NCBI GenBank assembly: GCA_950022295.1
Contig: OX465601.1
Location: 118,563,501 to 118,627,500, forward strand
DNA from: Bromus sterilis
Taxonomy: Eukaryota; Streptophyta; Magnoliopsida; Poales; Poaceae
Direction: 5' to 3'
Length of the DNA: 64,000 bases
Shown: positions 22,614 to 33,611 of the stretch, piece after piece
Numbering within the stretch: position 1 is the stretch's first letter
How the letters are laid out: every line of letters begins with the position of its first letter
Notes under the pieces: model-generated
The model's database searches: none
Seen by the model: the letters and a program-made list of their open reading frames with translations, nothing else
Told to the model about the DNA's origin: nothing
Position numbers and translations under genes: made by a program

Positions 22614-23593
22614 GGATGCTTTTTTTGGTGATTCTAAAAAGAAAGACATACAAATATCATAAAACAAGTTTTTCATTGTATATTAGTGTGCAGTGATTTG
22701 ACAACCAAGTTGGTATAATCTGACAAATATATGCATAATTATCAAGCAAGTAAGTAACAGAAATGTGACAAGTACTGATGCAGTTTATTTTTGTTAAAAC
22801 ATGTTGACAAGGGATCTACTTTCGAAGATCTCGTCGCGAGAAAGCTAATGATACAAACAGATCGTCAATTGAGTTAACTATTTGAAAGACAAAACTTTCC
22901 AAAAATTTAAAAACACAAAGCTAACACATTTTGCTAAATAGTACGTAGGAGAACGAAACCGCCGCACCATATAACGCAGCTGCGGCGCCGCTCTGTAGTT
23001 GGGTTCAGAATAAAGATGGTGGATACAAAATCAGACGTTTTTCTGAGGTTACAGATTCAAACTTTGTAGCCTGTTTTAGTAATGGGCCGACCGCAGTTGC
23101 CATCATGCTGCCTCACAAAAAAAACTTGTGATGCTAATACTAATTTTTTTTTGCATATAAAATTTGTTTGAGATCAAACTTTATAAAGTTTGACTAACTT
23201 TATAAAAAAACTATCAACATTCACAATAAAAAATTAATATTACTAGATGCATTATGAAATTAATTTTCATATTATATAACTCTTACATTGTAGTATATGT
23301 TTATATTTTTAATATAAATTTGGTTAAACTCTATAAAGTTTGATTTTAGATAAATTTTATTCGCGGAGTAAAAAAACAAAGAGAGTACTGGAGTCGGTTT
23401 CAAAACCTCTTCCAAAATCTTGCATTCATTTTATATTGGTGGAGTTTGGTGTGCACTTTCCTTCACTCTCCATGTGAGACTATAAACGTGCAAACACGTT
23501 GTACATAAGCCTTTGAGATTTTCTAAAAGTTATCGTGTTACATGGTTTAGGTCCATAAGTTTCAGCGAATGACAATTGTACAAAAAACAAAAA
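22614..23593. other. Intergenic sequence downstream of the DUF3615-like gene
   Basis: No gene is seen. The stretch includes a degenerate Stowaway MITE (23140-23385) and the probable 3' UTR of the minus-strand gene (23593 down to about 23400). Confidence 0.5.
23140..23385. mobile_element. Degenerate Stowaway-type MITE
   Basis: The right end, TTCGCGGAGTAAAAAAACAAAGAGAG, is a decayed CTCCCTCCGT...TACTCCGC terminus. The interior shows the usual CAAACTTTATAAAGTTTGAC motif and an inverted partner AACTCTATAAAGTTTGA. TA dinucleotides flank it at 23138-23139 and 23386-23387. Confidence 0.55.
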
Positions 23594-23830
23594 TCATTGT
23601 AGACCGTGTCTATATCGAGGTAGGCGTCCTCCTTGCAAGAAGGGTATGGTTAGCATATCGCTCTTGCTGAAGAATTCAATTGTGTGCGCTTCCATTCCAC
23701 ACCTCTCACGAAAAAATTCCTTTTCATGCCCCTCCTTTCCACAATCAAATTCTGCATTGCTTGGATGTAAAATCTTAGATTCATCCGCAACAAAATGCGC
23801 AGCTGCTTTTGAAGCGGCACAACGGTTTTT
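23594..23830 (-). CDS. Exon 4 of the DUF3615-like gene
   Basis: It follows a pyrimidine-rich acceptor (TTCTCTTTCTCTACAG) and reads 78 residues to a TGA at 23594-23596. It contains CAASKAAA, ILHPSNAEFDCGKEG and EKEFFRE, typical of the cysteine-containing end of the family. The frame requires entry in phase 0, whereas the preceding exon ends in phase 1. Confidence 0.65.
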   Translation of the reverse strand, partial: KNRCAASKAAAHFVADESKILHPSNAEFDCGKEGHEKEFFRERCGMEAHTIEFFSKSDMLTIPFLQGGRLPRYRHGLQ

Positions 23831-26800
23831 CTGTAGAGAAAGAGAAAATAAGGTATGAGCCAATGCATTTCAACATTAGGCTGTTGGGATATGCATAAAA
23901 CCAGACATGGACATCACTACACCAAAACGCCTAGTTGTCGATGGCTTTTGCCGTCGGCATAGCTCCAAAATCCCTCGGCATAGGCTATGCCGACGGTGGC
24001 CGTCGGCATACGGCCGTCGGGGAATTGTTCGACAGCAAACATCGAAAACCCGTCGGCATAGAAAAGGTCGTCGGCAACTGATCTATGCCGACGGCTTTTC
24101 CACGGTCGTCAGTATCTTAATCTCGTCGGGAAAAAATGTTGACGGCAGCTCGAACAGACGCCGTCCACGCCATTCCGTCAGTGAGATATGCCGATGGCTA
24201 AGCCGTCGGCTTAGATGGACACGCGGCAGCTACTGGGTGCTCGTGGTCGGGACCTATGTTGACGGCATACCCGTCGGCTCTGTGAGACACATGTCAACAC
24301 CCCAGCGGTTCTGGCGAGGAGATATGTCGACGGCTAAACCGTCGGCATAGATATTTACAAGAAAAAAATGGCCCGGCCACAACGCGAGCACGGCACGGCT
24401 AGGGGGCGAGCACGACGCGGCCAGGGCGCGAGCATGGCGATGGCGGGGCGCGGGCGGCCGTGCTTGCCCGTCGCGGTCGCTTGTCGTGGGCGTGGTCGCC
24501 CCGTCGTGGCCGGTCGTGGCCATGTCCTTGGTCTCCTCGTCGTGGCCCATCGTCGCCGGTCGAGGGGAGGTGTGGCGGCGGCATGGTGGAGCGAAGGGTT
24601 GCGGGGCGCGGTGGACGTCGAGGCCGGCGGCGGCTGGATGGGCGCGGTGGCCGTGGAGGCTGGCGGCTGGATGGGCGCGGTGGCCGTGGAGGCCGGCGGT
24701 GGCTGGATGAGGAGAGGAGGCGTCGGTGGGGAGAGGACCGTGAGGAGAGGAGGCGTGGTAGGTGGGGAGAGGAATGTTTGGAGGGGAGGCGTCGATGGGG
24801 AGAGATAAGGGTGGGTCCGGTTGGTGGATGCATCGGCGGGGTGGGGGTGCATGCCCCTGCTTCATCACTGATCCGTGGGAGGTAGGGGTGGCCAATAGGA
24901 ATTTTGTATTTTTTGTGTTTCTTTGTCTTCTTTATTTAAATAAAATAGATATGTGAATAATTAGAAAAAAAATTGAAAAAATATTAACATGTTCTAGAAA
25001 TCATAAACAAATACCACATCGAATTTTATATAATTTAGACATTGTTTGCATTTTCAAAAAAAATAAAAAATTGATAAACTCTTTGTTTCTACCGTTGTCC
25101 ATAAACATTCTCAGATGGAAAATGATTTTTTATAAAAAAATTGTAAATTCTATATTTCATATGTGTGTATATTGGAAAGGAAACAAGTTTGCCAAAGAAA
25201 ATTTTCATTTTCTATACACGAAAAATTCATTTTTCATTTTCTGAATGTCAAAAGTAGGGTTTTTGTGAAGAAAATACAAAATATTTGGTGTGAAATTTTT
25301 GTAAAATACTATACCATATTTTATTAACAATGGACCTAGAAATCACCGGTTGCAAGATTCCACCCCTAGCTATCACCGGTCATGCCCCCTCCCCCGTTTT
25401 GACCGCATTTTGAAATCGGTGCTTAAACAATTTAAAAAAAACAAAAAAATGTAAAACCTTCGCGTTGCATCCTAATTTATGTCCTAGTAACCATACAAAC
25501 CAACAAACTTGGAATAATGAAAATCTATTAAAAAAGTCTTCTCAAAATGGGCTATCGAGTATGAAGGTTCATGGCTTTCAAGCCAAATGACCGATGTTAG
25601 TGGTACTTTCAAAGGATAGTTTTACCAAATGATCTCATATTTCGAAAAAGTGTGTATATTTGAATGGCCAACAAGTTTTCCAAAGGAAGTTTTCATATTT
25701 TTTTGCACGAAAAATCCATTTTTTATTTTTCGAGTGCTGAAAGTAGTGTCTTTTTGTGAAGGATCTACCAAATATTTGATGTCAATTTGAACCAATCCAT
25801 TTTTTTATTATAATAGACCATATGTTATTAACAATTGACCAAACTTTACATGTAAAATGTTTCTTCTTATACACCTCCTCTGAAAAAGACAAATTGTCGC
25901 CGATTCAGTTGGAACGAGGTCAAATTTTAACTACAAGTGCTTGATAGTTTGCTCTTTATTTTTTCAAAAATCCATTTCCAAGTGAACAAGTACTCATTTC
26001 ATCAGAGATCCACCAAGAGTTTTGCAAGATTCAACCCCTAGCTATCACCGGTCATGCCCCCTCCCCAGTTTTGACCGCATATTGAAATCGGTGCTTAAAC
26101 AATTCAAAAAAATCAAAAAATGTAAAACCTTCGCATTGCATCCTAATTTATGTCCTAGTAACCATACAAACCAACAAACTTGGAATAATGCAAATCTACT
26201 AAAAAATTCTACTCAAAATGGCTTATCGAGTATGAAGGTTCATGGCTTTCAAGCCAAATGACCGATGTTAGTGCTACTTTCAAAGTATAGTTTTACCAAA
26301 TGATCTCATATTTTTCAAAAGTGTGCATATTTGAATGGCCAAAAAGTTTAACAAAGGAAGTTTTCATTTTCGTTGCACGAAAAAACCATTTTTCATTTTC
26401 CGAGTGCCGAAAGTAGGGTCTTTTTGTGAAGAATCTACCAAATATTTGATGTCAATTTGAACCAATCCATTTTTGTATTATACTAGACCATATGTTATTA
26501 ACAATTGACCAAACTTTCCATGTAAAATGTTTCTTATACACCTCTGCTGAAAAAGACAAATTGCCGCCGATTCAGGTGGAACGAGGTCAAATTTGAACTA
26601 CAAGTGCTTGTTAGTTTGCTCTTTATTTTTTCAAAAATTCATTTCTAGGTGAACAAGTACTCATTTCATCAGAGATCTACAAAGAGGTTTGCAAGATTCC
26701 ACCCCTAGCTATCACCGGTCATGCCCCCTCCCCCGTTTTGACCACATTTTGAAATCGGTGCTTAAACAATTCAAAAAAAAATCAAAAAAATGTAAAACCT

Positions 26801-29312
26801 TCGCGTTGCATCGTAATTTATATCCTAGTAAACATACAAACAACAAACTTGGAATAATGCAAATCTACTAAAAAAAGTCTACTCAAAGTGGGCTATCGAG
26901 TACGAAGGTTCATGGCTTTCAAGCCAAATGACCGATGTTAGTGCTACTTTCAAAGGATAGTTTTACCAAATTATCTCATATTTTTCAAAACTGTGTATAT
27001 TTGAATGGCCAACAAGATTACCAAAGGAAGTTTTCATTTTTGTTGCACGAAAAATCCATTTTTCATTTTCCGAGTGCCGAAAGTAGGGTCTTTTGTGAAG
27101 GATCTACCAAATATTTGATGTCAATTTGAACCAATGCATTTTTGTATTATACTAGACCATATATTATTAAAAATTGACCAAACTTTCCATGTAAAATGTT
27201 TCTTATACACCTCTGCTGAAAAAGATAAATTGTCGCTGATTCAGCTGGAACGAGGTCAAATTTGAAATACAAGTGCTTGATAGTTTTCTCTTTATTTTTT
27301 CAAAAATTCATTTCTAGGTGCACAAGTACTCATTTAATCAGAGCTCCACCAAGATTTTTGCAATATTCCACCCCTAATTATCATCGGTCATGCCCCCTTC
27401 CCCCGTTTTGATCGCATTTTGAAATCGCTGCTTAAACAATTCAAAAAAAATGTAAAACTTCGCGTTGCATCCTAATTTATGTCCTAGTAACCATACAAAC
27501 CAACAAACTTGGAATAATGCAAATCTATTAAAAAAGTCTTCTCAAAATGGGCTATCGAGTATGAAAGTTCATGGCTTTCAAGCCAAATGACCGATGTTAA
27601 TGCTACTTTCAAAGGATAGTTTTACCAAATGATCTCATATTTTGCAAAAGTGTGTATATTTGAATGTCCAACAAGTTTTCCAAAGAAAGTTTTCATTTTC
27701 GTTGCACAAAAAATCCATTTTTCATTTTCCGAGTGTCGAAAGTAGGGTCTTTTTGTGAAGGATCTACCAAATATTTGATGTCAATTTGAACCAATACATT
27801 TTTGTATTATACTAGATAGTTTTCTCTTTATTTTTTTCAAAAATACATTTCTAGGTGCACAAGTATTCATTTCATTAGATATCCACCAATATCTTTGCAA
27901 CATTCTACCCCTAGCTATCACCGGTCATTCATAAGATTGCCTCACGGTGTGCTCGTTTTGACGTAAACACTAACTTCTTTGTCTATTATTTATTTCATGT
28001 AAATTTGAAAATATCGTATGGCAACAAAATCCTTGCAAGATTCCGATCCAAAAAATATAAAAAATTTCAAAATCCATGCAAGTATGAATTACTTGTGATT
28101 TTCATAAACTATAAGGACCTATTTGCAAAAATACATTATGCCACATTTTTAGCATATCCAAAAACAAAAACAAAGTGGATATTCATAATCTATGAAAAAT
28201 TCTACCCCAAAATAATATATAATTTGTATATGTCTAAATTTATATAACTCAAAATAAATATTTAAAAATCAAATAATTAAAATAATCATAAAAAAATGTT
28301 GCCGACGGTATCCAACGCCGTTAGCCGGCCGACAACCCACTTGCCACGTGGCATCTATGCCGAAGGCCGTAGCTATGCCGACAGCCGGAGTTTTATATGC
28401 CAACGGCTAAAGATATGTCGACGGCCACTGTCGGCATATCTATAGCTAAGCCGACGGCTTTTCTTTGCCGAGGGTAAAATAAAAGCCGTCGACTTAGCTA
28501 TAGATATGCCGACGGTGGCCGTCGGCATATCTTCGGCCGTCGGCAACTACAGGTTTTGGCGTAGTGCACATACCTAAAATGGTGCATGTATGGACGATCA
28601 CGTCGTCGGAACCTTGATCATAGCGTAGTTTGGCGAAGAAGCTCTGCTCCTCGTCGTCTTCCCTCGGGCGAGCCGAGAAGTTGAGGTGGTACCAAAGATC
28701 TTTCCTAAAACCAACGCATGCGACCTTCATCTCGACGGTGGGCAGCTCAGGATACAAGAACTCAGCATCCTGCATGCACATCATCGATCGATCACTCAGC
28801 AAGGATAACGAAACTCGTACTATCTGCCTAGTTCATGCTGATGGATGCCTATTACTATTAGTTATTAGCGCAGTGTGTGTGTGCTACATCATCGATCGAT
28901 CACTCAGCAAGGATAACGAAACTCGTACTATCTGCCTAGTTCATGCTGATGGATGCCTATTACTATTAGTTATTAGCGCAGTGTGTGTGTGCTTGTACCT
29001 GGTGGCTGTAGTTGTAATGTCGGAGGGCCCGCTTGGCAAGCTTCCAAACGAAGAGGGCGTCGACCCCTCTGTCGTCCAACACAATTAAGCAAATGAAGCA
29101 ATTTCTTTGACAGTAAGAATGAATGAATTCCATTAAGGGAAAGAAGGAATGCACCGGGTAGTGGGTACGTACTCTTGTGTGCGCGGGTTGAGGGCAGGTT
29201 CGTCCATGAGTCGTTGCAGGCGAGCTGCAAAGCCCCTTGGGACGGCGATTGTACGCGTGTAATCAACATATTCCTCGCCGGCGCCGGCAACGGAAGAGAA
29301 CCAGGATCCCAT
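23594..29312 (-). CDS. DUF3615-like plant gene, last intron filled by a CACTA transposon
   Basis: Exon 1 is 29312-29173, starting at an ATG (MGSWFSSVAG...). Exon 2 is 29068-28999 (GVDALFVWKLAKRALRHYN), exon 3 is 28769-28574 (YHLNFSARP...QSFFAKLRYDQ...VHTCTIL), and exon 4 is 23830-23594 (ending at TGA). All introns are GT-AG and the first three exons join in phase. The ALRHYN, WYHLNFSARP and FFAKL blocks, then HPSNAEFDCGKEGHEKEFF in exon 4, match the DUF3615 family of grass proteins as I recall it; its function is unknown. The total is about 214 codons. Exon 3 ends in phase 1 but exon 4 opens in phase 0 after a run of five A, so the junction is off by one base. The gene may thus be damaged, or the donor may differ. 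Confidence 0.7.
23935..24360. repeat. Left subterminal repeats of the intronic CACTA
   Basis: Direct and inverted copies of GCCGTCGGCAT and CTATGCCGACGG recur about every 15-40 bp. A matching block lies at 28300-28560. These would be the binding sites of the TNPA-type protein of a partner element. Confidence 0.8.
24364..24890. other. GC-rich block with overlapping open frames inside the CACTA
   Basis: Several frames on both strands stay open only because stop codons are rare in this very GC-rich, low-complexity DNA. The predicted proteins are Pro/His/Ser or Gly/Arg rich. A 33-36-bp unit built on GGCTGGATGGGCGCGGTGG repeats at 24632, 24665 and 24701. It may be a captured and expanded gene piece; no gene is recognised. 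Confidence 0.5.
25351..27900. repeat. Tandem array of ~668-bp units inside the CACTA
   Basis: The unit start TGCAAGATTCCACCCCTAGC recurs at 25351, 26023, 26690, 27359 and 27896, giving spacings of 672, 667, 669 and 537 bp. The fourth copy lacks about 130 bp near its end, and a fifth copy stops after about 35 bp. Copies look highly similar by eye. Confidence 0.9.
28574..28769 (-). CDS. Exon 3 of the DUF3615-like gene
   Basis: Acceptor TGCAG precedes 28769 and the donor AG|GTATGTG follows 28574. The exon encodes the most conserved block of the protein, with LWYHLNFSARP and QSFFAKL. The CACTA terminus begins only seven bases into the intron (28566), leaving the donor consensus intact. Confidence 0.75.
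28778..28993. repeat. Exact 108-bp tandem duplication in intron 2
   Basis: 28778-28885 and 28886-28993 are identical as far as I can read them. The unit begins ACATCATCGATCGATC and ends GTGTGTGTGTGCT. The duplication lies inside the intron and changes no coding sequence. Confidence 0.9.
28999..29068 (-). CDS. Exon 2 of the DUF3615-like gene
   Basis: 70 bp, acceptor GACAG and donor CAG|GTACAAG. It completes a split codon from exon 1 and encodes EGVDALFVWKLAKRALRHYN plus YSHQ, which includes the family's ALRHYN signature. Confidence 0.75.
29173..29312 (-). CDS. Exon 1 of the DUF3615-like gene
   Basis: It starts at ATG (29312) and ends at donor GTACGT. It encodes MGSWFSSVAGAGEEYVDYTR followed by a basic stretch (RGFAARLQRLMDE). 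A TATA box lies about 115 bp upstream, supporting this start. Confidence 0.7.
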
Positions 29313-29424
29313 GAATGACTCGATCGATATCCTCTCCTCTCTATGATCCTACCTAGTGTCAGAGTACGTTTCGAGACTCGAGATCGATCCTCGTGTACGT
29401 AGTGCAGCTGCACGATCGATTGGA

Positions 29425-29431
29425 TTTATAG
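29425..29431 (-). promoter_or_regulatory. TATA box of the DUF3615-like gene
   Basis: CTATAAATCC on the minus strand, about 115 bp upstream of the ATG, with transcription expected to start near 29400. No other motif was assigned. Confidence 0.5.
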
Positions 29432-29439
29432 ATGCATGC

Positions 29440-29943
29440 ACCGTAGGGGGACTAGGGAGCTGGGCAGCTGGCCCTGGCAGACACGGACAATGAATCCTAC
29501 ACCAACGCCTAATCGGACACGTACTTGGCTCCGAGTAGCTCCTGAGTTTGCAAGCTCGGTGGTTAATGTTTCGTTTTAACCAATAAAGCAGCAAGCCCAT
29601 CTTAAAAATGGACGCATACCGCGTACTCGAGCTTCAGTTGGTAACGCTAGGCTAGGCGTGTTACATGTACTTTAATGTTAAATATATAGATTTATCTATA
29701 ACTCATCTTGATATGATTTACTTAAGTGCTAAATACATGGATCTATCTAAAACTTATCTGGATATGATTTAATCATGTTACATCTAATTTTATACTGTAT
29801 TACCATCCTGATTGTAACCTCTTTTTTCGCGAATATCCTGATTGTAAACGCCTTCATTTGTCTATGCAATTAAGTCAGCTAAGATTCAGCTCAAGGGTCG
29901 ACATGCAACTGGTTCGCCTGTCGAAGGCGTATATACAACTGGG
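29440..29943. other. Intergenic sequence upstream of the DUF3615-like gene
   Basis: No gene is seen. Two short near-copies (AATGTTAAATATATAGATTTATCTA and TAAGTGCTAAATACATGGATCTATCTA-like, around 29673 and 29732) suggest an old local duplication or MITE remnant. Confidence 0.4.
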
Positions 29944-31144
29944 TGATACGTCTCAAACGTATCTATAATTTATGTTTGTTTCATACTTTTTTAGGTGACA
30001 TTCCTATGTGTTTTTCTACACTTTTGTATCTTTTTTACACATATTTGGACTAACCTAATAACTCAGTGCATCCAGTGTCAGTTTCTGTCTGCTGATGTCT
30101 GTAAGTTGCAGGTTTTTACCCATATTTACAGAGCCCCAAAATTTTTAAGAAAATCAGATAAAAAATCAGCGTACATGAAGCTTCCAGAATCACCGAAGGA
30201 GAGCCGGAGCGGGGCCAGGACCCACCCAGGCGGTCAGGTGGCGCGGCCCCCTCCCTGGCCGCGCCACCAGGGCGCCTGGGAGGTGGGTCCACCCCCTGGT
30301 GCCCCCCTTTGACCTATTTTTACCCCTCGCTTTGAAACCCGTCGGAGAGCCTCCCGCATCGCGAATTTCTTCTATGTTCCGCTGCCGCCGCGCTTCCAAG
30401 ATCGGGAGCAACAGAAGACCTCTTCCCGGCACCCTACCGAAGGGAGGATTGACCTCCAGGAGCTTCTCCACCACCATGGACACTTCCCGGATGTGTCGTG
30501 ATTAGCCCTCCTTGGACCATGGGTCCATGACCAGTAGCTATGTGATGTCTTCTCTCCAATCTTGTGCTTCAATTTTTAGCCTTTGTGAGCTTTCCTACAT
30601 GATTAATGCATCTATGTAATTTTCTTGTTGTTGCTATGCTGTGTTTACTGGGATCTGATGAATTATGAGATTATGTTCAGATTATGATGAGTTATATATT
30701 TGGTTTACCTTTTACATTTTGTTCTTGAGTAATTCTTGCATGTTCTCCGTTACTTTTTATTGCTTTGGCCAAGTAGTAGATAGTAACTCCAAGAGGGAGC
30801 GTTTATGCATGATTGTGGGTTCATGCCCCCCGATGTCTAGCTTGAGTGACAGAAACATGAGACTAGGGGATGTGTTGTTGCCACCAGGGAGAAAACAACG
30901 GTGCTTGTAACTGCGGTTGCAAGGATTGTTTACCTTACGCAAAGTTTGTTAATGCAGTTGTCAGTTGCTTTGAGTTTACACTTTGCGTGGGGCTCGCAAC
31001 TTAATACCAGCAAGATGTTCTGGATATATATCTCAAGGTGGATGATTAGTGAGTAAATGCAGATAGATTTCTGTCTACTTGTCTTGGCGTACTGACCATA
31101 CTTTTGAGCCTCTAGCTTTCGAGTAGCATAATTAGCATTGTGGT
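29944..31144 (+). repeat. Truncated Athila-like LTR (element E)
   Basis: It begins TGATACGTCTCAAACGTATC and runs parallel to the 5' LTR of element A (34885-36515) until ATTAGCATTGTGGTT, where similarity stops near 31144. The last ~430 bp of the LTR and any internal region are absent. Flanking CTGGG on the left finds no partner. Confidence 0.7.
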
Positions 31145-31284
31145 TAGAGTTACTAGGTTAGTCCAAATATTAGCTTTTGAGCCTCTAGCTTTCTCCAATA
31201 TTGTTCTAGCTTGCTCCATGCTTCGGGTGGGCCAGTCCTGGACCAGTCGAGGCTTCTAGCGGGCCTTTTATCTTGACACGCACC
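31145..31284. other. Scrambled junction at the broken LTR
   Basis: A patchwork of LTR-like pieces. AGGTTAGTCCAAATAT is an inverted copy of a motif near the LTR start. CTTTTGAGCCTCTAGCTTTC (31174-31193) repeats 31101-31120, and GCTTGCTCCATGC is a direct copy of the LTR start region. It ends in the GCACC target site of element B. Confidence 0.5.
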
Positions 31285-32742
31285 TGATACGTCCCAAACG
31301 TATCTATAATTTCTGCTTGATCCATGCATGATCTGTGTGACTTTGCCATGTTTTGCTTGAACTTTCATACACTTTTGATCATATTTGGACTAACCTATTA
31401 ACTCAGTGCACCCAGTTGCCAGTTCTTGTTTTCTGCTGTTTTTGTATTTCAGGTTTTTCCAATAATTAAAGTGCCCAATAAATCCCGGAAAAATTATATA
31501 AAAAATCAGCGCTCCGGAAGCTTCCGGAATAACCAAGACATGGTAGGAGGGCCACCACCAGGGGCCCAGGAGGGTGCCTGGCGCGGCCCCACCCTAGGCC
31601 GCGCCACCTGCCCTCCTGGCTGCCCTGTGGCCCCACTCGGTGCCCCCTTTGGCCCCTATTTATTCTCCTGTCAAGGAAACCCTGATTCCAGACCCCTTTT
31701 CTCCAGAAGCAATTCCGATCTCCGCCGCCATCGCCATCAAGTTTCGGGGGGGCAGAATTCATGTGCCGGCACCCTGCCTGGACGGGGAAGTGCCCCCGGA
31801 TTCATCTCCATCGACGCTGCTTCCTCCCTCCATGAAGCGGGAGTAGTTCCTCCTCGGGGCTGAGGTTTCTACCAATAGCTATGTGTTCTTCTCTCTCTCC
31901 CATGATGTGATCTTCGTTGTGATCATAGGCTATGTTAATCTAGGGTGATCCCATGATATTTCCCCTTCCTCTATGTATTGGATTGATGTACTCACTTGAT
32001 CTTATCTAGTATAATCCCCGAGACAATGGTGACAGCGGTCTATTGGACATGGATTAGAAGAATATTTTCATGAGTGATTTCCTCTTTTGTGTGTTGATTG
32101 AAGATTGAGAGTCTCTTGGTGCTTGTCTTTGACTATCCTTTAGATATGTTGTGGTGATTGTGGTACTCTCTTTGGATGGCCGCGGTGACATTGGGAAATC
32201 TATAGATGAGAACTACGAACTCTGAGGTGTGCTTTTGTAGCCCTACACAATTCTCGTCCTCTCTTGACCACAAAGGAATGACCTCCAAGTACGTCTCCAT
32301 TGCATGTTTTATGGGAAATATCATGTGATTAGACTATGTTAATGTTGTTGGGAGTTGTCACTAGTGAAAGTAGGAAGCCTAGGCCTTGTTTCCACCATTG
32401 CAATACCGTTTGTGCTCACGTTTACCACTTGTTTCTTTGCTGCACTTTTTATTACAGATTTATATTACTTCGTTTTGCCACACCTATCACCCATATTTTA
32501 CCATCTCTTCGCCGAACTAGTGCACCTATACAACTGCTAGTTGTATTAGGTGTGTTGGGGACACAAGAGACTTCTTGTATCTTAATTGCAGGGTTGCTTG
32601 AGAGAGACCATCTTCAACCTCTACTTCCCTGAGTTCGATAAACCTTAGGTCATTCACTTGAGGGAAATTGCTGCTGTCCTACAAACCTCTGCGCTTGGAG
32701 GCCCAACATAGTCTACAAGCATAGAAGCGTGCGTAGACATCA
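31285..32742 (+). repeat. 5' LTR of element B
   Basis: Starts TGATACGTCCC and ends GTAGACATCA. A TATTTAT box near 31655 (CCCCTATTTATTCTCC) is the likely core promoter. Confidence 0.85.
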
Positions 32743-32751
32743 AGCTATTTC

Positions 32752-32769
32752 TGGCGCCGTTGCCGGGGA
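32752..32769 (+). other. Primer binding site TGGCGCCGTTGCCGGGGA-type (Asp tRNA)
   Basis: It lies nine bases after the 5' LTR, matching the PBS usual for Athila-like plant gypsy elements. Confidence 0.8.
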
Positions 32770-32849
32770 GGTAAGGTTTGAAGAAATATCTTTAGATCTT
32801 GCAATTAAATCTTTTCGTTTCTTGTTTTTATTTTCACTAGTTAGGCTTT

Positions 32850-33611
32850 ATGGAAAACAACAAAAATATTATGAGAGAGCTTTATGAGCTCTACCTTGAG
32901 TTGGGACATGAAGTGTTTGAAGAGAAAATCAAAAATCCTATGGAGCTTTATTATTTGCATAACACTCATGATAGTAGTAATGTTATTTGCATGTCTTCTT
33001 TGAATATGTTTGATACTAATGATATGCAAAGCCATAAGCTTGGGGATGCTACATTTTATGAAGATGATCTTTTTAGCCCCCCAAGTTTTGATGAGGAAAT
33101 TTATTTTGATGATACTTTGCCTCCTATCTATGATGATTATTGTGATGACACTTATGCTATAAAGAATGAATATTTGTAAGTGTATCATGATAAGAATGAT
33201 TCATGTGATAGCTATTTTCTTGAGTTTGCTCCCACTATTACTAATGAGAAGGATTTTGCTTATGTGGACAGTAACAAAATTTCTATGCTTGTGGATCATG
33301 ATAAGAATTTTTTATGTGATACTTATATTGTTGAGTTTATTCATGATCCCACTGAAAATTATTATGAGAGGGGAACATATGCTTATAGATATTTCAATAA
33401 TATCAAGTTCCCTCTCTTTACGTTGAAGGTTTTGAAGTTGCACTTATTTTGCCTTCCAATGCTAATATCTTTATGCTTCAATGAGTTATTTCTCTACAAG
33501 ATCCCTTTGCATAGGAAGCATGTTAGACTTAAATGTGTTTTTTATTTGCTTCTTGATGCTCTCTTTTGTTCTTCAACTCTTATTCCTACGAGAGCATCAT
33601 TAAAATCTTAA
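32850..33611 (+). pseudogene. Asp/Tyr-rich protein of element B, one in-frame stop
   Basis: The frame starts at an ATG (MENNKNIMRELYELYLELG) about 80 bp after the primer site, in the usual place of gag. A TAA at 33177-33179 interrupts it, and the same frame continues to 33611. The sequence has repeated acidic blocks (YDDYCDDTY, HDKNDSCDSYFLEF, HDKNFLCDTYIVEF) and ends in a hydrophobic, basic tail (FPLFTLKVLKLHLFCLP... IPLHRKHVRLKC). I recognise it as a protein repeated in many Triticeae non-autonomous gypsy elements. It does not look like a known Gag, and its function is unknown. Confidence 0.6.

Larger units (their letters stand above)
23915..28566. mobile_element. Non-autonomous CACTA transposon (4.65 kb) in an intron
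   Basis: The ends are CACTACACCAAAACGCC (23915) and the inverted GGTTTTGGCGTAGTG (to 28566). Flanking triplets are CAT (23912-23914) and CAC (28567-28569), a duplication with one mismatch. Subterminal regions on both sides hold many copies of GCCGTCGGCATA and its complement. No transposase is present; the interior is a GC-rich coding-like block and a tandem array. Confidence 0.85.

Noticed and set aside
23594..23863. Independent small gene
   Set aside because: It begins with a splice acceptor and carries the C-terminal block of the same family as the exons at 28574-29312, so it is an exon of that gene.
24254..24895. Long open frames on both strands as a gene
   Set aside because: Low-complexity, GC-rich DNA inside a CACTA; open in several frames at once with no conserved motif.
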